This document shows, one piece after another, positions 43,895-51,783 of a DNA stretch of 64,000 bases. The DNA is from Agrococcus sp. ProA11. Lineage in GTDB: Bacteria > Actinomycetota > Actinomycetes > Actinomycetales > Microbacteriaceae. The number at the start of each line of letters is the position of its first letter. Within the stretch, counting starts at the first letter, position 1. The stretch lies in NCBI RefSeq assembly GCF_039880525.1, contig NZ_CP156989.1, positions 992,001 through 1,056,000 of the forward strand, given 5' to 3'. Under the pieces are notes generated by a model. That model had not been told where the DNA came from, searched no databases, and saw only the letters and a list, made by a program, of their open reading frames with translations. A program made the translations under genes and the position numbers.

Positions 43895-43903
43895 CGAAGG
43901 CCG

Positions 43904-43909
43904 AGTCTA
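43904..43909 (-). promoter_or_regulatory. -10 element (TAGACT) of the terC leader transcript
   Basis: Reading leftward, TAGACT would start RNA near 43897, just 3 nt before the riboswitch P1 stem, giving a leader of about 140 nt. Confidence 0.6.
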
Positions 43910-43922
43910 GCGGCTGAGCCGC
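43910..43922. promoter_or_regulatory. 13-bp palindrome between divergent terC and ftsY promoters
   Basis: GCGGCT and AGCCGC arms flank a central G exactly between the two -10 hexamers (43904-43909 minus, 43924-43929 plus). It could be an operator shared by both promoters. Confidence 0.4.
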
Positions 43923-43923
43923 C

Positions 43924-43929
43924 TAGCAT
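43924..43929 (+). promoter_or_regulatory. -10 element (TAGCAT) for leaderless ftsY
   Basis: TAGCAT is followed by 6 nt and the ATG at 43936. Confidence 0.55.
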
Positions 43930-43935
43930 GGACGC

Positions 43936-44805
43936 ATGGCAGCGAAGTGGTCTCTCTCCGGCGCCCTCAAGGGCATGTTCCAGCGCGAGACGATCACCGA
44001 GGAGACCTGGGACGACCTCGAGGCCGCGCTCATCACCGCCGACTTCGGCCCCGACATCACCGAGCAGCTGATCGACTCGCTGCGCGCCGACGTTGAGCGG
44101 CTCATGGTCGACGACCCGAGGGATCTCAAGCGCATGCTGCGCGAGCGGCTCGAGGAGCGCTTCGCCGAGTACGACCCGACGCTGTCGCTGCAGGAGCGCC
44201 CCGCGGTCATCCTCGTCGTCGGCGTCAACGGGGTGGGCAAGACCACCACCATCGGCAAGCTCGCGCGCTTCCTGGTCGTCAACGGCCAGTCGGTCGTCGT
44301 CGGTGCTGCCGACACGTTCCGTGCCGCAGCCGTGGAGCAGCTCGCCACCTGGGCGCAGCGCGCGGGCGTCGCGATCGTGCGGCCGGAGCGCGAGGGCCAG
44401 GACCCGGCATCCGTCGCCTTCCAGACCGTCGGGGCGGCGATCGAGCACGGCCACACGATGTGCATCATCGACACCGCCGGTCGCCTGCACACCAAGGGCG
44501 GGCTCATGGATGAGCTCGGCAAGGTCAAGCGGGTGATCGAGAAGCAGGCGCCGATCTCGGAGGTGCTGCTGGTGCTCGACGCGACCACCGGGCAGAACGG
44601 CGTCTCGCAGGCGCAGGCGTTCATCGAGTCGGCGGGCATCACGGGGCTCGTCATCACGAAGCTCGACGGCAGCGCCAAGGGCGGCTTCATCCTGGCGGTG
44701 CAGGAGCGCACCGGCATCCCGATCAAGCTCATCGGGCAGGGCGAGGGCATCGACGACCTGACGGGCTTCACGAGCCACGTCTTCGTCGAGCAGCTGGTCG
44801 GCTGA
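43936..44805 (+). CDS. ftsY: Signal recognition particle receptor FtsY
   Basis: A 289-residue SRP GTPase that docks ribosome-SRP complexes at the membrane. It has only the NG core: the N domain (about 1-85; MFQRETITEETWDDLEAALI) and the G domain with P-loop GVNGVGKTTT (about 95-104), DTAGR near 179 and TKLDG near 241. The acidic A domain and any membrane helix found in longer FtsY proteins are absent, so membrane binding must rely on the N-terminal helix. It is transcribed from a leaderless-type promoter and followed by an 11-bp terminator stem. Confidence 0.95.
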   Translation: MAAKWSLSGALKGMFQRETITEETWDDLEAALITADFGPDITEQLIDSLRADVERLMVDDPRDLKRMLRERLEERFAEYDPTLSLQERPAVILVVGVNGVGKTTTIGKLARFLVVNGQSVVVGAADTFRAAAVEQLATWAQRAGVAIVRPEREGQDPASVAFQTVGAAIEHGHTMCIIDTAGRLHTKGGLMDELGKVKRVIEKQAPISEVLLVLDATTGQNGVSQAQAFIESAGITGLVITKLDGSAKGGFILAVQERTGIPIKLIGQGEGIDDLTGFTSHVFVEQLVG

Positions 44806-44871
44806 CCGGGTCCCCAGCGCCCGGAGCGCGCGAAGGTCCACCGGACCTTCGCGTCGAGCAGCTGGTCGGCT
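44784..44871 (+). repeat. Duplication of the ftsY 3' end
   Basis: The 20-bp sequence CGTCGAGCAGCTGGTCGGCT, which encodes the ftsY C-terminus, occurs at 44784-44803 and again at 44852-44871. Both copies are followed by a stop codon (TGA and TAG). The terminator stem lies between the copies and its right arm runs two bases into the second. Confidence 0.8.
44829..44853 (+). terminator. ftsY terminator hairpin
   Basis: An 11-bp perfect stem (44829-44839 with 44843-44853) encloses a 3-nt ACC loop, 24 nt after the stop. No U-tract, as is common in actinobacteria. Confidence 0.7.
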
Positions 44872-44930
44872 AGCGACGGCTCGTCGGTCGAGGCGCGGCG
44901 GACGCGGGCCGACGCGTCACGAGACCCGCC

Positions 44931-46094
44931 TCAGTCCGCGGTGTCGGGCTGCGAGAGCGCACCCACGATCGTGAGCCTGCCGTCCTCGATGCGCGCCTGA
45001 TCCTCCGTGATCACCGTGGCGTGCGCGCCGCGCACCCACAGCAGCCCGGTGGCATCGCTGCGGCCGGCGTGCCCGACGATGCCGAAGTCGCTGCCCGGCA
45101 ACCGCAGCCCGGCGGTGCCCGGATGCGAGGCGAGCACCTCCGGCGTGGCGACCGCCACGGTGCCGGTCTGCACCGAGCCGTAAGCGCTGAGCACGATCGG
45201 GCCCCAGGTCGTGTGCAGGCGTCGCACGAGCTCGGCGTCGAGCTCGTCGCCGGCGACCATGATGCGCCGCAGCCGCGGTGGCTCCTCGCCCGTGCGCGCG
45301 AGCTCGTCGAGGATGCCGCGCAGCTGCAGCGGCGACGCGGAGAGCACCGAGACGAAGCGCTCCCGGATGATGCGGATGCGATCGGCCGGCGACGTGTGCG
45401 CGGCACTCACGAGCGTGGCCCCGGTCAGCAGCGCCATGCCCAGCATCTGCAGGCCCTGGCCGCGGTGCGGGGGAGCGCAGGCGAGCACCACATCCGTGCC
45501 CACGATGCCGAGCCGGTCGTGCAGGCCCGCGAGCTGCCGCAGGCCCTGCACGCCCATCGCTCCCTGCACGTGCGGCGTGATGGTGCCGGCGACCGTCTTC
45601 GACGGCAGCACGATGCGTGCGCGATGGCGGGTGTGGCCGAGCCCCGAGCCGTCGGTGGACGCCCACTCCATGATCTGGTCGGCGGATGCCGCAGGCCCGC
45701 GATGCCACTCGGGTGCTTCGCCGTCGTGGATGAGCAGCGCGTCGCGCGGGACGGCGCGACGGAAGTCGTCGAGCAGCCGCGGGCTCATCGGCATCACGTC
45801 GAGCCCCAGGCGAGCGACGGCCAGCAGCGCGACCTCCATCGCCGGCCCGGCGCACGCGAGCACGACGGGCAGCCGCCTGCGCTCGAGCGGGCCGATGTAG
45901 AGCACGGCGGCGACGCCCTCCGCCGACCGCCACAGGTCGCGGAAGGTGGTGCTCCAGCCGTCCACGACCAGGCCGAGTCGATCGCCGTGCACGCGGGCCG
46001 CGTGCCGGGCGAGCGCCGTGATCGTGAACCCGTGCGCGCGCACGCTCTTCCAGAGCGACCGCGCGTGCGTCGGCGGCATGCCTCGAAGGCCCAT
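44931..46094 (-). CDS. Degenerate AMP-binding (ANL superfamily) protein
   Basis: A 387-residue protein resembling the N-terminal domain of acyl-CoA synthetases: LARHAARVHGDRLGLVVDGWSTTFRDLW near the start, and LSAYGSVQTGTVAVATPE where ANL enzymes have YGxTE. The P-loop (usually T/S-SGTTGxPK) is replaced by VLPSKTVAGTITPHVQG, and the C-terminal cap domain with its catalytic Lys is missing. It may therefore be inactive or have a different role. ATG at 46094 is chosen for its GGGGAG site 5 nt upstream; longer in-frame starts lie inside ffh. It is divergent from ffh, with overlapping -10 candidates. Confidence 0.65.
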   Translation of the reverse strand: MGLRGMPPTHARSLWKSVRAHGFTITALARHAARVHGDRLGLVVDGWSTTFRDLWRSAEGVAAVLYIGPLERRRLPVVLACAGPAMEVALLAVARLGLDVMPMSPRLLDDFRRAVPRDALLIHDGEAPEWHRGPAASADQIMEWASTDGSGLGHTRHRARIVLPSKTVAGTITPHVQGAMGVQGLRQLAGLHDRLGIVGTDVVLACAPPHRGQGLQMLGMALLTGATLVSAAHTSPADRIRIIRERFVSVLSASPLQLRGILDELARTGEEPPRLRRIMVAGDELDAELVRRLHTTWGPIVLSAYGSVQTGTVAVATPEVLASHPGTAGLRLPGSDFGIVGHAGRSDATGLLWVRGAHATVITEDQARIEDGRLTIVGALSQPDTAD

Positions 46095-46140
46095 GCGGTC
46101 TCCCCTCTGCGGTGACGGAACCAGCATGCCAGGCCGACGG

Positions 46141-46146
46141 TAGACT
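46141..46146 (+). promoter_or_regulatory. -10 element (TAGACT) for ffh
   Basis: TAGACT lies 9 nt before the ffh ATG, leaving only a few leader bases. On the other strand TACCGT (46137-46142) overlaps it and could serve the divergent gene. Confidence 0.45.
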
Positions 46147-46155
46147 GGCGGCACC

Positions 46156-47700
46156 ATGGCTGCGTTCGGTTCACTCTCCACTCGCCTCACCGAGACCCTC
46201 GCGAAGCTCCGCACGAAGGGCAAGCTCTCCGCGTCGGACGTCGACGGGACGGTGCGCGAGATCCGTCGTGCGCTGCTCGATGCGGATGTGGCGCTCGAGG
46301 TCGTCAAGTCGTTCACGGCCGCGGTGCGCGAGCGCGCGCTGGGGCACGAGGTGTCGGAGGCGCTGAACCCGGCGCAGCAGGTCGTCAAGATCGTCAACGA
46401 GGAGCTCGTCGGCATCCTCGGCGGCGAGAGCCGTCAGCTGCAGCTCGCGAAGCAGCCGCCGACCGTGATCATGCTCGCCGGTCTGCAGGGCGCGGGCAAG
46501 ACGACGCTCGCCGGCAAGCTCGCGAAGCACCTGCGCGGCAAGGGCCACCAGCCGCTGCTGGTCGCCAGCGACCTCCAGCGCCCGAACGCGGTCACGCAGC
46601 TGCAGGTGGTGGGCGAGCAGGCGGGCGTGCAGGTGTTCGCGCCCGAGCCCGGCAACGGCGTCGGCGATCCCGTGCGGGTCGCCCGCGACGGCGTGGCTGA
46701 GGCGAAGCGCCGCCAGTTCGACATCGTCATCGTCGACACGGCGGGCCGCCTCGGTGTCGACGCCGACATGATGCGCCAGGCCGCCGACATCCGCAGGGCC
46801 GTCGATCCCGACGAGGTGCTGTTCGTCATCGACGCGATGATCGGTCAGGACGCGGTCGCGACGGCGAAGGCCTTCCAGGAGGGCGTCGACTTCACCGGCG
46901 TCGTGCTGACGAAGCTCGACGGCGATGCCCGCGGCGGCGCGGCGCTCTCGATCCGCGGCATCACCGGCAAGCCGATCATGTACGCGTCGACGGGCGAGAC
47001 GCTCGACGACTTCGAGCCCTTCCACCCGGATCGCATGGCGAGCCGCATCCTCGACCTGGGCGACATCCTGACGCTCATCGAGCAGGCGCAGAAGGCGTTC
47101 GACGAGGAGGAGGGGCAGCGCCTCGCCGAGTCGATCGCGACCGACGGCTTCACGCTCGAGGACTTCCTCAAGCAGATGCAGCAGCTGCGCAAGGCCGGCA
47201 ACTTCAAGCAGATGCTCGGCATGCTGCCCGGAGCGAAGGGCATGCGCGAGGCGATCGACTCCTTCGACGAGGGCGAGCTCGTGCGCACGGAGGCGATCAT
47301 CCAGTCGATGACGCCGCAGGAGCGCAAGCAGTCGAAGATCCTCAACGGCTCGCGGCGGCTGCGCATCGCGCGCGGCGCGGGCGTCACGGTCACCGATGTG
47401 AACCAGCTCATCTCCCGCTTCGAGCAGGCGGCGAAGATGATGAAGACCGTCGCCAAGGGCGGCGTGCCGCAGATGCCGGGCATGGGTCCGATGCCGGGCA
47501 TGCGGCAGTCGAAGAAGGCGGCGCCCAAGGGCGGCAAGCAGCAGCGCCGCTCCGGCAACCCGGCGAAGCGCGGCGTCGAGCCGGCCACGCCGGCAGCTCC
47601 GGCCGGCAGCGCCTTCGGCAAGCCGAAGGCCGAGGGCGCGTTCGGCGCGCTCTCCGGCGACGAGCAGGAGACCCTGCAGCGCATGCTCGGCAACCGCTGA
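46156..47700 (+). CDS. ffh: Signal recognition particle protein Ffh
   Basis: A 514-residue SRP54-type GTPase that binds signal peptides and 4.5S RNA. The N domain (FGSLSTRLTETLAKLRTKGK) is followed by the G domain with P-loop GLQGAGKTTLAG (about 109-120), DTAGRLGVD near 195 and TKLDGDARGGAAL near 252. The methionine-rich M domain spans about 325-450 (FLKQMQQLRKAGNFKQMLGMLPGAKGM; the SRP-RNA-binding SKILNGSRRLRIARG). A basic Lys/Pro/Ala tail extends to LQRMLGNR. No SRP RNA gene was found nearby. Confidence 0.97.
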   Translation: MAAFGSLSTRLTETLAKLRTKGKLSASDVDGTVREIRRALLDADVALEVVKSFTAAVRERALGHEVSEALNPAQQVVKIVNEELVGILGGESRQLQLAKQPPTVIMLAGLQGAGKTTLAGKLAKHLRGKGHQPLLVASDLQRPNAVTQLQVVGEQAGVQVFAPEPGNGVGDPVRVARDGVAEAKRRQFDIVIVDTAGRLGVDADMMRQAADIRRAVDPDEVLFVIDAMIGQDAVATAKAFQEGVDFTGVVLTKLDGDARGGAALSIRGITGKPIMYASTGETLDDFEPFHPDRMASRILDLGDILTLIEQAQKAFDEEEGQRLAESIATDGFTLEDFLKQMQQLRKAGNFKQMLGMLPGAKGMREAIDSFDEGELVRTEAIIQSMTPQERKQSKILNGSRRLRIARGAGVTVTDVNQLISRFEQAAKMMKTVAKGGVPQMPGMGPMPGMRQSKKAAPKGGKQQRRSGNPAKRGVEPATPAAPAGSAFGKPKAEGAFGALSGDEQETLQRMLGNR

Positions 47701-47704
47701 CGAC

Positions 47705-47717
47705 GGGCGCTTCGCCC
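47705..47717 (+). terminator. Short hairpin after ffh
   Basis: GGGCG and CGCCC arms with a 3-nt CTT loop lie 5 nt after the stop. It is a weak terminator candidate without a U-tract. Confidence 0.35.
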
Positions 47718-47763
47718 ATCTGATGGCGAGGGGGCGTGCGCATCGCGTCGTGCGCGATCCAGG

Positions 47764-47782
47764 TTAGGTTAGGCTTGCCTAA
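47764..47782 (+). promoter_or_regulatory. IdeR/DtxR-type iron box
   Basis: TTAGGTTAGGCTTGCCTAA matches the 19-bp iron-box consensus at 17 of 19 positions, by comparison with the known IdeR/DtxR consensus. It contains TAGGTT and TAGGCT, either of which can serve as the -10. Repressor with Fe2+ would block transcription of the siderophore importer. Confidence 0.88.
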
Positions 47783-47849
47783 GTGACGTCGATGGCGGCG
47801 TCACCGTCCCGCCCGATCGTCGTCGATCCGCCCTCCTAAGGAGACACCC

Positions 47850-48836
47850 ATGCCCGTGCAGCGCGCCCTGACCACCCTGGCTCTGCTCTCCGCAGCCGCC
47901 GTCGCACTCGTCGGCTGCTCGACGTCGGCGGCAGCGCCCGCCGAGACCGCGGCGGCCCCGGCCACGATCAGCGTCGACGACAACCACGGCACGCAGACCG
48001 TGCCCGCCAATCCCGGCTCCGTCGTCGCGCTCGACAACCGCACGTTCGAGACGCTGTCCGACTGGGGCGTCGAGCTCGCCGCCGCGGCGGTGGCGCTCAT
48101 GCCCGACACGATCGCCTACGCCCAGGACGACGCCATCGTCGACGTCGGCAACCACCGCGAGCCCAACCTCGAGCTCATCGTCGCTGCGGCCCCGGATCTG
48201 GTCATCAGCGGCCAGCGCTTCTCCGACCGTGACGCCGAGCTCGCCGCGCTCGTGCCCGAGGCGGCGATCCTGCAGCTGGAACCGCGTGAGGGCGAGCGTC
48301 TGGACGAGGAGCTGCGGCGCCAGGTGACGGTGCTGGGCGAGGTGTTCGGCAAGCAGGCAGAGGCCGCGCAGCTGGTCGCCGACTTCGACGCCGCGATCGA
48401 GCGCGCCGCCGGCGCCTACGACGCCGCAGAGACGACGATGGCCGTCACGACCTCCGGCGGCGAGATCGGCTACCTCGCGCCCTCGGTCGGCCGTACCCTC
48501 GGGCCGATCTTCGACCTGCTCGAGCTCACGCCCGCGCTCGAGGTCGACGGTGCCTCGGACGACCACCAGGGCGACGACATCTCGGTCGAGGCGATCGCCG
48601 ACGCCGACCCCGACTGGATCCTGGTGATGGATCGCGACGCGGCGATCCTCGCCGATGACCCGGAGTTCATGCCCGCCGCCGACATCCTCGAGCACTCCGA
48701 GGCGCTCGCCGGCGTCGCCGCGGTGCAGCAGGGCAACCTCGTCTACATGCCGGCCGATACCTACACGAACGAGAGCATCCAGACCTACACCGAGTTCTTG
48801 ACCGCGTTCGCCGACGCCCTCGAGGCAGCGAACTGA
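47850..48836 (+). CDS. Siderophore ABC transporter substrate-binding lipoprotein
   Basis: A 328-residue lipoprotein with signal peptide and lipobox LVGC (Cys23). The mature part is a FecB/TroA-type binding protein: ISVDDNHGTQTVPANPGSVVALD near the start, PNLELIVAAAPDLVI (about 107-121), and two lobes joined by a long helix. Resemblance is to the YclQ/CeuA group that binds catecholate or petrobactin-like ferric siderophores; ligand not proven. AAGGAG lies 6 nt before the ATG. It is first in a four-gene operon controlled by the iron box. Confidence 0.9.
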   Translation: MPVQRALTTLALLSAAAVALVGCSTSAAAPAETAAAPATISVDDNHGTQTVPANPGSVVALDNRTFETLSDWGVELAAAAVALMPDTIAYAQDDAIVDVGNHREPNLELIVAAAPDLVISGQRFSDRDAELAALVPEAAILQLEPREGERLDEELRRQVTVLGEVFGKQAEAAQLVADFDAAIERAAGAYDAAETTMAVTTSGGEIGYLAPSVGRTLGPIFDLLELTPALEVDGASDDHQGDDISVEAIADADPDWILVMDRDAAILADDPEFMPAADILEHSEALAGVAAVQQGNLVYMPADTYTNESIQTYTEFLTAFADALEAAN

Positions 48837-48913
48837 CGCACTGACGGCTGCTGCGGCGGTCGTGCACGTGCACGGCCGCCGCATGCGCGACGCGGCACGA
48901 CGATGGGGGAGCG

Positions 48914-49900
48914 ATGACGACGACTGCAGCGAGTCGGCCTGTCGCGCGCGACGGACGGCTGCTCGACTGGCGGCTGCTCGTGGGGTGCGCGGTCGTGGCG
49001 GCGCTGCTCGTGCTGTCGCTCTTCACGGGCGTGTACGACGTCGTCGGCGCCGCCGACGGCGCCGAGATGTTCGCCATCACGCGTGTGCCGCGGACGGTCG
49101 CACTCGTGCTCGCCGGAGCCGCGATGGCGATGAGCGGCCTGGTGATGCAGCTGCTGACGCAGAACCGCTTCGTCGAGCCCACCACCACCGGCACCACCGA
49201 GTGGGCAGGCCTCGGGCTGATCACCGTCATGATCGCGATCCCCGGCGCCGGGATCGTGCCGCGCATGGTGGGAGCGATCGCCGCGGCCTTCGTGGGAACC
49301 ATGGTCTTCTTCCTCTTCCTGCGCCGCGTGTCGCTGCGGGCATCGCTCATCGTGCCGATCATCGGCATCATGCTGGGCGCCGTCGTGTCGGCCGTCTCGA
49401 CGTTCATCGCACTGCAGACCGACATGCTGCAGAGCCTCGGGGTGTGGTTCGCCGGCAGCTTCACCTCCGTGCTCCGGGGCCAGTACGAGTTCCTCTGGAT
49501 CGTCGCGCTGGTCGCGATCGCCGTCTTCGTCGTCGCCGACCGCCTGACGGTCGCAGGCCTCGGCGAGGAGATCGCGACGAACGTCGGTCTCGACTACCAC
49601 CGCGTGGTGCTGCTGGGCGCCGGCCTCGTCGCCGTCGCGACCGGCGTCGTCACGGTGATCGTCGGGAGCCTGCCGTTCCTGGGCCTCATCGTCCCCAACA
49701 TCGTCTCGATGGTGCGCGGCGATGACCTGCGGAGCAACCTGCCGTGGGTGTGCCTGCTGGGCGTCGCGATCGTCACCGTCTGCGACCTGGTCGGGCGCAC
49801 GATCATCGCGCCCTTCGAGGTGCCCGTCTCGCTGATCCTCGGTGTGCTCGGCGCCGTCGTCTTCATCGCCCTGATCCTGCGGCAGCGGCCTCGTGGTTGA
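48914..49900 (+). CDS. FecCD-family siderophore ABC permease, first subunit
   Basis: A 328-residue permease with about nine or ten helices. MSGLVMQLLTQNRFVEPTTTGT (about 78-99) and GSLPFLGLIVPNIVSMVRGDDLRSNLPW (about 252-279) are the FecCD signatures. The second region is the cytoplasmic loop that contacts the ATPase. It imports ferric siderophore with the adjacent permease. GGGGGAG precedes the ATG by 2-5 nt. The gene overlaps the second permease by 8 bp. Confidence 0.92.
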   Translation: MTTTAASRPVARDGRLLDWRLLVGCAVVAALLVLSLFTGVYDVVGAADGAEMFAITRVPRTVALVLAGAAMAMSGLVMQLLTQNRFVEPTTTGTTEWAGLGLITVMIAIPGAGIVPRMVGAIAAAFVGTMVFFLFLRRVSLRASLIVPIIGIMLGAVVSAVSTFIALQTDMLQSLGVWFAGSFTSVLRGQYEFLWIVALVAIAVFVVADRLTVAGLGEEIATNVGLDYHRVVLLGAGLVAVATGVVTVIVGSLPFLGLIVPNIVSMVRGDDLRSNLPWVCLLGVAIVTVCDLVGRTIIAPFEVPVSLILGVLGAVVFIALILRQRPRG

Positions 49901-50948
49901 CCTGCGCAGCGCCGGGCCACCGGCGGCGATACCGGCGAGCGAGCGAGGCGGACGCTCTGGCGCGTTCCCGACGCCGGCCGCCGGTCGTCGCTACCGCGTC
50001 GTGCTGACGGTGCTGATCGTGCTCTCGGTCGGCTTCGCCTTCGGGCTGCTCGCGTGGGACAACCCGATGCCGGTCGGCACGGACGGGTTCTGGCGCATCG
50101 CCGAGATGCGCGCGACCGACGTGGGCGTCATGGCGGTCGTGGCGCTGTGCCAGGCGGTCGCGACGGTGAGCTTCCAGACGGTGACGAACAACCGCATCAT
50201 CACGCCGTCGATCATGGGCTTCGAGTCGCTGTACTCGGCCGTGCAGACCTCGGCCGTGTACTTCCTGGGCATCGCCGGCATCGTGGCGCTGCAGGGCGTG
50301 CCCCAGTTCCTGCTGCAGATCGTGCTCATGGTGGCGCTGTCGCTGCTGCTCTACGGCTGGCTGCTCTCGGGGCGCTACGGCAGCCTGCCCGTGATGCTGC
50401 TGATCGGCATCGTGGTCGGCGGAGGGCTCGGATCGGTCTCGGCCTTCATGCAGCGGCTGCTCACGCCCAGCGAGTTCGACGTGCTGACCGCCAGGCTGTT
50501 CGGCAACGTCTCGAACGCCGACCCGGCCTACCTGCCGATCGCGATCCCGCTGTGCGTGCTCGCGGCGGGCGCGCTCTGGTTGCGTGCCAGCAGGCTCAAC
50601 GTCCTGGCGCTCGGCCGTGATGTCAGCATGGGGATGGGCCTGCACCACCGCCGCGAGACCATGCAGGTGCTGTTCCTGGTGTCGATCCTGATGGCCGTCT
50701 CCACCGCGCTCGTCGGACCCATGGTGTTCCTGGGGTTCCTCGTGGCCACGCTCGCCTACCAGGCGGCCGACACCTACGACCATCGACGCATCCTGCCGGT
50801 CGCCGTGCTGCTCGCGTTCGTCGTGCTCAGCGGCGCCTACTTCATCCTGCGCCACGTCTTCTACGCGCAGGGCGTGGTCTCGATCATCATCGAGCTCGTC
50901 GGCGGCTGCGTGTTCCTCTTCGTCATCCTCAGGAAGGGTCGGCTGTGA
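49893..50948 (+). CDS. FecCD-family siderophore ABC permease, second subunit
   Basis: A 351-residue permease with a hydrophilic Ala/Gly/Arg-rich N-terminus (about 1-33) and about nine helices. VSFQTVTNNRIITPSIMGFESLYS (about 91-114) and VGPMVFLGFLVATLAYQAADTYDHR (about 272-296) are the FecCD signatures. GTG at 49893 lies inside the previous gene; translation is probably coupled. It forms a heterodimeric channel with the preceding permease. The stop overlaps the ATPase start as GTGA. Confidence 0.9.
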   Translation: MVDLRSAGPPAAIPASERGGRSGAFPTPAAGRRYRVVLTVLIVLSVGFAFGLLAWDNPMPVGTDGFWRIAEMRATDVGVMAVVALCQAVATVSFQTVTNNRIITPSIMGFESLYSAVQTSAVYFLGIAGIVALQGVPQFLLQIVLMVALSLLLYGWLLSGRYGSLPVMLLIGIVVGGGLGSVSAFMQRLLTPSEFDVLTARLFGNVSNADPAYLPIAIPLCVLAAGALWLRASRLNVLALGRDVSMGMGLHHRRETMQVLFLVSILMAVSTALVGPMVFLGFLVATLAYQAADTYDHRRILPVAVLLAFVVLSGAYFILRHVFYAQGVVSIIIELVGGCVFLFVILRKGRL

Positions 50949-51700
50949 TCACACTCCACGAGGTCCGCAAGGACTACGGCGATGAGGTCGCGATCGGCCC
51001 CGTCACGATCGAGATACCTCGGGGCGGCATCACCGCGCTCATCGGTCCGAACGGCGCGGGGAAGTCGACGCTGCTGACGATGATGGGGCGGCTGCTCGCG
51101 CTCGACGACGGCGCGATCGAGATCGCTGGCATGGATGTGACGAGCAGCCGCTCGAAGGACCTCGCCAAGGTCGTCTCCATCCTGCGTCAGGAGAACCACT
51201 TCATCACCCGGCTCACGGTGCGGCAGCTGGTCGGATTCGGTCGCTTCCCGCACTCCCGCGGTCGACTGTCGGCGCACGACGAGGAGCTCATCAGCCGCTC
51301 GATCGACTTCGTCGACCTCGCCGCGCTCGAGCACCGCTATCTCGATGAGCTCTCCGGTGGCCAGCGGCAGCGCGCCTACGTCGCGATGGTGCTCGCACAG
51401 GACACGGAGTACGTGCTGCTCGACGAGCCGCTCAACAATCTCGACATGCGGCACTCCGTGCAGATGATGCGCCATCTGCGCCGGGCAGCCGAGGAGCTCG
51501 GGCGCACGATCGTGCTGGTGGTGCACGACATCAACTTCGCTGGGCACTACGCCGATCGCATCTGCGCCGTGAAGGACGGGCGCGTGGTCGAGTTCGGCCC
51601 GGCGGCGCAGATCATGACCGACGAGGTGCTCTCGCGCGTGTTCGAGACTCCCGTGCGGGTCATCGACGGCCCCAGCGGCCCGATCGCGGTCTACTACTGA
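50945..51700 (+). CDS. Siderophore ABC transporter ATP-binding protein
   Basis: A 251-residue ABC ATPase. Walker A is GPNGAGKST (about 35-43), the signature LSGGQRQRAYVAMVLAQ (about 136-152), Walker B YVLLDEPLNNLD (about 156-167) and the switch His in VVHDINFAGHYADR (about 189). It belongs to the FepC/FhuC/YclP group of iron-siderophore importers and energises the two permeases encoded just upstream. GTG start in a GTGA overlap. It ends the iron-regulated operon. Confidence 0.95.
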   Translation: MITLHEVRKDYGDEVAIGPVTIEIPRGGITALIGPNGAGKSTLLTMMGRLLALDDGAIEIAGMDVTSSRSKDLAKVVSILRQENHFITRLTVRQLVGFGRFPHSRGRLSAHDEELISRSIDFVDLAALEHRYLDELSGGQRQRAYVAMVLAQDTEYVLLDEPLNNLDMRHSVQMMRHLRRAAEELGRTIVLVVHDINFAGHYADRICAVKDGRVVEFGPAAQIMTDEVLSRVFETPVRVIDGPSGPIAVYY

Positions 51701-51770
51701 GCCCGCCAGCGGCACCGCGCAGGCGGGAGGCGCGGCGGATGTCCGGAGCGCGCGCGCAGGCGGAGCCGCG

Positions 51771-51776
51771 TACGGT
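51771..51776 (+). promoter_or_regulatory. -10 element (TACGGT) for the NAD(P)-binding gene
   Basis: TACGGT is followed by 7 nt and the ATG at 51784, a near-leaderless arrangement. Confidence 0.4.
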
Positions 51777-51783
51777 GGGGGCC

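Noticed and set aside
46095-46415. N-terminal extension of the degenerate AMP-binding protein
   Set aside because: It is antisense to the start of ffh and Ser/Arg-rich; ATG at 46094 has a good ribosome site.
46095-47849. 4.5S/SRP RNA gene beside ffh
   Set aside because: No GGAA-tetraloop-capped long hairpin was recognised in the short intergenic regions.
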